From assembly GCA_024138015.1 (NCBI GenBank), contig JAMXBB010000001.1, positions 90,213,936 to 90,277,935 on the forward strand: a stretch of DNA of 64,000 bases, in the 5' to 3' direction. The notes under the pieces were generated by a model, which saw only the letters and a program-made list of their open reading frames with translations, was not told the DNA's origin and searched no databases. Positions 59,916 to 64,000 of the stretch are shown in pieces; position 1 is the stretch's first letter, and each line of letters opens with the position of its first letter. Made by a program: the position numbers and the translations under genes. This DNA is from Lumnitzera littorea. Its lineage: Eukaryota > Streptophyta > Magnoliopsida > Myrtales > Combretaceae.

Positions 59916-61641
59916 TAAATTTATTTCATTTGTTATGGTACTTATAATTTTCATTTGATATGAGAATTTTGATTCTTTAAAAGTATGCAAACACTTAGAG
60001 GTGTCTATAAATCTAAATTAGAATTATATTAGAATGAGGGATATATGATGATTTAATCGGTTATGTTTCGTTATTGGAAAACTAATCAAATTTAATATCC
60101 TCGAGTTGAAAAAATGACAAGTGATATTTTACACATATTGCTACCTATAGAAGCTACAAAATTGGCATTTAGTATTGAGGTTGAATCTTTGATCAATACC
60201 TGAAAGCAGAAACCATGTAAACTTTTTTACATATATAGAATTATCTTTATTGATAAGGTAATAAACAAAATTATTTTTATAAATATTTCAATATCATTTA
60301 TTTTTTTATATGTAGATTTTTTAATTGTCTTTTTAAGGAAATTATCACTAGTAGTAATATTCCATCAATTCATGGTTCAACTTCATATCATGATCTTATG
60401 TAATTAATAAATATTTAGATTTGCTATATTTAATCAAACTTTACTTTATCTATAATGTTAAAACCAAATATACCATTTTTATGTCTTTAATGTTTTAACA
60501 TTTCTTTTGACTTTGAAATTAGCGAACAATCCCAACATGCTTAATCCCAACATGCTTAATAGTTATTGATAAATAATTAACATGTTGTATGGTAAAGAAC
60601 TTCATAAGGCAAAAATGGTATCTAATTTAAATTTTTTCTATCAAATTGGGAAATTTTAATTATAACTTTAACATCCATATGTACTAATAATTCTTGATTT
60701 TGAACCAAATAACTTTTGGTTGGAGCTCCATCATCCATGAGCCTAATAATTCTTAAATCAAATCTTAACATTTTAGCAAAAGAAGAACTATGTGCTTATC
60801 TTACAAATGGTTACCATAAAAAGAAATTGAGAATCAAATTGTTCTTTTAATTATTTACATTGTATTATAACTCAATTTTAAATAAAAATTGATTATCTAG
60901 CGATCTGTTTAATTGTTTGTATTTGTTATATAGATAAAAAGGGACACAAATCCATATTAAGTTATGGAAGCAAAAATGTTGATATAGGAATTCACATATG
61001 TAGTTTTAATTTTTTTTTTTTTTTTGTTCAAGAATGTAATTGAAATTCTTCTATATATTTCCACTTTCTACTTTGATTTTTTTTCTTTAGCTAACTTTTT
61101 TATGTATTTGTTATGTAGGTGATGATCAGTAAATGAACTTATGTTATGAAAATATGGTTTTAGCTGCTCATTTATTTTTCTAAATTATAATTTAATTTTT
61201 TTTTTTCCAATTAATGTAACATTGAACAAAAATGAGTACAATTTTATCTATTTATTTAAGATTAATTTATTTTACATATCTATATACATTTTAATTTCTT
61301 TTACCTTTTTCTTCATGTTTTATCATTGCTAAAAAAGTTTATTATAAATAATCAAAGAAGATTCATAGTATTTTGTATGAATTAAAAGAGATTTTTTTTA
61401 TTAATAGCTAATGTCTTTGAAGTAAGTACAGTGCTCATACTTTATTTTTTTCACTAGAAAGTAAACATTTCTTATTAAGCATTTAGTAATTTCCTTAAGT
61501 ATATTACAATAGTTCAACTATTATTGTAATATTCCTTTTTTGACAATTAAGTTGAGATTTCAATGCATGAAAAAAAAGGTACTAAAATGAATTGATGTAA
61601 TGGGTATAGATAATTAACAATAATATTAATAAATAGAAGGT

Positions 61642-61871
61642 TAGAAAGACTAGGAAAATTAGAATACTAATGCATTTTATAAAGAATTAATTAGATATTA
61701 TTATATAATTATTTGAACAGTAGTAAAATAGAGATTGATATAAAGATACTCTTTTTTAGAAAGACTAGTAAAATTAGAATACTAATGCATTTTATAAAGG
61801 ATTAATTAGATATTATTATATAATTATTTGAACAATAGTAAAATAGAGATAGATATAAAGATGCTCTTTTT
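61642..61871. repeat. Tandem duplication, period 115, nearly identical units
   Basis: Two adjacent 115-base units (61642-61756 and 61757-61871) differ at only a few positions. Both contain AGAATACTAATGCATTTTAT and TAATTATTTGAACA. The high similarity indicates a recent event compared with the rest of the region. Confidence 0.9.
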
Positions 61872-62540
61872 TTCCTAAAAACCTTACACACTATTTCCTA
61901 CATTTAGTGTTAAGTGTAAATATGTTATAATATGATAAATATAATAAGAGAAAGAGTGAAACTGTAATGGTCATAGTATATCCTTGATGAAAAATATTAT
62001 ATTTTATTATGACTAAAAACTCTTAATTGATATTAATTTTTTTAATTTATATATATTTTTAAGAATTTCTCTTTTATTTAATGTTTCAACTTTAATATAT
62101 TGAGTAAATATTATATTTATATGTATATAATGAGTAGTTCAAATAAATTAAGTTTTATAATTGATATTGACGATGACTGAGATACTGACTATTTGATATG
62201 AGCACAAGTATCATGGATACATCTACCGTTAGTTGAATTGTTAATAGGTCGTAATTTTATGTTTAGGTACTAAACTTTATTATTTTTATTTGCATATATT
62301 AATTTTATCATATTCATTTTTTCTATGTATTTATACAAATTTTATAGATTTAATAGATTTAGTTACAACTTTTTAATTGATAAACGAATCTATTCCGAGC
62401 ACGAAAACATGTTTATTAAAAGAGTCAAGTTATAAGTTTAGATTTTTATATACAACACATTTATTAAATACATCAAGTTATGGATTTAGATTTTTATATA
62501 AATGATTAATAGATGAACCATATTACAAAATTAGTTTTTC

Positions 62541-63448
62541 GGATGCAATCGTGCTCGGCAGTTCCTATCATGTGACATAAATGAGTTGGTATCGATACAT
62601 GCAGATTACAAGGCTAACCTATCCCTGCCCCTTACGTAGGTTGTGGGTGACTATTGGGCATAGGATGCCGGATGCCCCTGATAAGCTTCTAATTGGATAG
62701 TATAATCGTTAGATTATTTAATAGAATTTAGAGGAAGTAAGATCTAATTATAATCTTTAGTTGATTGTTTTCTTATTTTAATTATTAATTAGATTATCTT
62801 TAGAGAAAATCACACGTGTAGATTTAGGAGAAGTACAATCTAAGTACACTATCAAGTCTTGAATTAAATTTTTAGCTGATTGTTTTCTTGTTTTAATTAT
62901 TGATTAATTGTTAAAGTCATTAGTTGCTGCAATTTTTGTTTAATTCTTTGAATTCTTGAAGTTAAATATATCGGTTAAATAATAGAGTTAAGGTTAATAT
63001 TAGTACTCAGGATCTCTAAGAGATTGACTCAAACTTATATCTGGTTTATTATAATTTGATAAGAGGGAATGGAGTTTGAAAAAGAAATGACATTTATCAA
63101 TCAGCAAAAAGCCAGCACCATCAACTACAAATCCTAAGTAGCAGCCAGAGGAGAATAGGAAATGTAGATCAAAATTTCGAACAACGGCATTTGTCTTTGA
63201 AATGATGGGTTATACATTTTATTTATATAATTTTTTTTTTATGGGGCCGCAATGGAAAAAAATGTCCAAACAGAAAAATGTCCCTCAACCTTTGTAATGT
63301 TGTCCTTGGACGGTAATTTCCGAATTATGTTTCCTAAAAAGATCTCTCTCTATCTTTGTATCAAGAATTTTCGGTGTCACTGTACATCTTATACCAATGA
63401 AACATGCAAGATTATATAACTATACAGTCAATGTTGACCCACCTGCTC
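62541..63448. other. Intergenic, 3' flank of the minus-strand gene
   Basis: Contains a short less AT-rich piece (62540-62690) and two loosely similar stretches at 62700-62800 and 62815-62930 (GATTGTTTTCTT, TTTTAATTATT). The last 200 bases probably hold the 3' UTR of the gene that ends at 63449. Confidence 0.45.
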
Positions 63449-63763
63449 CTACACAGCTAGTGTTTCTTCAGTAGTTTGGTTATCGTCTGATGAAGATTCT
63501 GAAGACTGGGCCTTGGGTCGACTCATGACACGAGAGAACCCATAACCAAGGGAGCTACCGCTCTCTTCAGAAAGCTGCACATTACAAAAAAATTAGCTAT
63601 CAATTAACAAAGGGAAAACAGTTGTCCAGTAAATACTTTATTTGAGTGGCCATTCCCAAGAACTAGGAAAGAAAAGACCAGCCAGTACCTCTGTAAGCTC
63701 AGAAAGGTGGCGGGACCTGAAGTCATTTATTGTGGCAGTAATCTCTGACATGGGCAGTTTTGC
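63449..63763 (-). CDS. C-terminal exons of a KEA1/KEA2-like K+ efflux antiporter (partial)
   Basis: Two minus-strand exons are readable: 63689-63763 (25 codons, from AKLPMSEITATINDFRSRHL to SELTE) and 63449-63574 (41 codons plus stop, SEESGSSLGYGFSRVMSRP to TTEETLAV). They are joined by a GT-AG intron and keep phase 0. This is the tail of a larger protein whose remaining exons lie beyond the right edge. The SSLGYGF motif and acidic Ser-rich end agree with my memory of the extreme C-terminus of chloroplast envelope K+/H+ antiporters KEA1/KEA2, after their KTN nucleotide-binding domain. Location near a threonine aspartase gene fits the Arabidopsis order At4g00590 - At4g00630 (KEA2). The transporter core itself is not in view, so the name rests on a short tail and on synteny. 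Confidence 0.65.
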
Positions 63764-64000
63764 CTACCAGAACAAACAGATGTTAAAGATGTGAATAATA
63801 AGAACTTATTAAATTGGCAGTGACTCCATGACAAACAAGATTTCCTAAGAATCCGATTGATTTGGTTGCTTTTCGATCTTAGGAGAATTCAACCAAATAG
63901 GTATACCCTGAAGTTGTAAGAAACCTTATTCAGGAATAGATGAAAAAAAAAGTAATTTTCCCAAGCCTGGCTTGGCTTCAATGATTACTATAGCTACCAC
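63764..64000 (-). other. Intron of the right-edge gene
   Basis: Upstream of the acceptor at 63764 the sequence is AT-rich with no clear exon. The last 30 bases of the window are less AT-rich and may touch the next exon, but no donor can be set with confidence. Confidence 0.4.

Larger units (their letters stand above)
59566..62540. repeat. TIR element, family 1, copy C (nested)
   Basis: Starts with a degraded GTGCTAGTAATTTGAAATACA and ends in TATTACAAAATTAG. The left core (59920-60440) aligns with copies A and B, and the right core (62240-62480) matches them again. About 1.8 kb between (60443-62240) has no counterpart in copy A and is a later insertion of very AT-rich, non-coding DNA. An AT/GT microsatellite (59879-59915) lies in the left part. 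Confidence 0.6.

Overview
The window is nuclear DNA from a flowering plant, most likely a dicot. It is AT-rich, its genes carry short exons split by AT-rich GT-AG introns, gene density is low, and most of the intergenic space is decayed mobile-element sequence. Five protein-gene loci or gene remnants can be read by joining exons, because no single six-frame ORF covers them.

Layout. (1) 695-3899 (+): a dead copy of a short-chain dehydrogenase/reductase (SDR) of the salutaridine reductase / neomenthol dehydrogenase type. (2) 3.9-24.4 kb: no gene that I can support; TIR elements, microsatellites, small tandem duplications and a GC-richer block at about 19.6-22.0 kb. (3) 24543-27236 (+): a five-exon SDR gene with an intact 291-residue frame, but with Asn where the catalytic Tyr should be. 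(4) 27764-28948 (-): a three-exon, 117-residue heavy-metal-associated (HMA) domain protein without metal-binding cysteines. (5) About 26.6-33.8 kb is tandemly duplicated as about 34.0-44.5 kb. The second block carries only the last SDR exon, split by a gag-only Ty3/Gypsy-type LTR retrotransposon at 34347-38006, and a broken HMA gene. Each block then acquired its own TIR elements. (6) 44.5-53.0 kb: nested TIR elements and AT-rich repeats. (7) 53002-57517 (+): an eleven-exon gene for a 398-residue Taspase-like threonine aspartase. (8) 59.6-62.5 kb: another TIR element with nested sequence. (9) 63449 to the right edge (-): the last two exons of a gene that looks like the chloroplast K+/H+ antiporter KEA1/KEA2. 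The pairing with the threonine aspartase fits the Arabidopsis At4g00590 / At4g00630 neighbourhood as I remember it.

The genes do not form a pathway. The SDR/HMA half is a birth-and-death cluster, the right part is conserved housekeeping sequence, and the rest is transposon turnover. I see no rRNA or tRNA gene, CRISPR array or prokaryotic system. Exon limits were set by reading frame, GT-AG borders and comparison between copies; no database search was possible.
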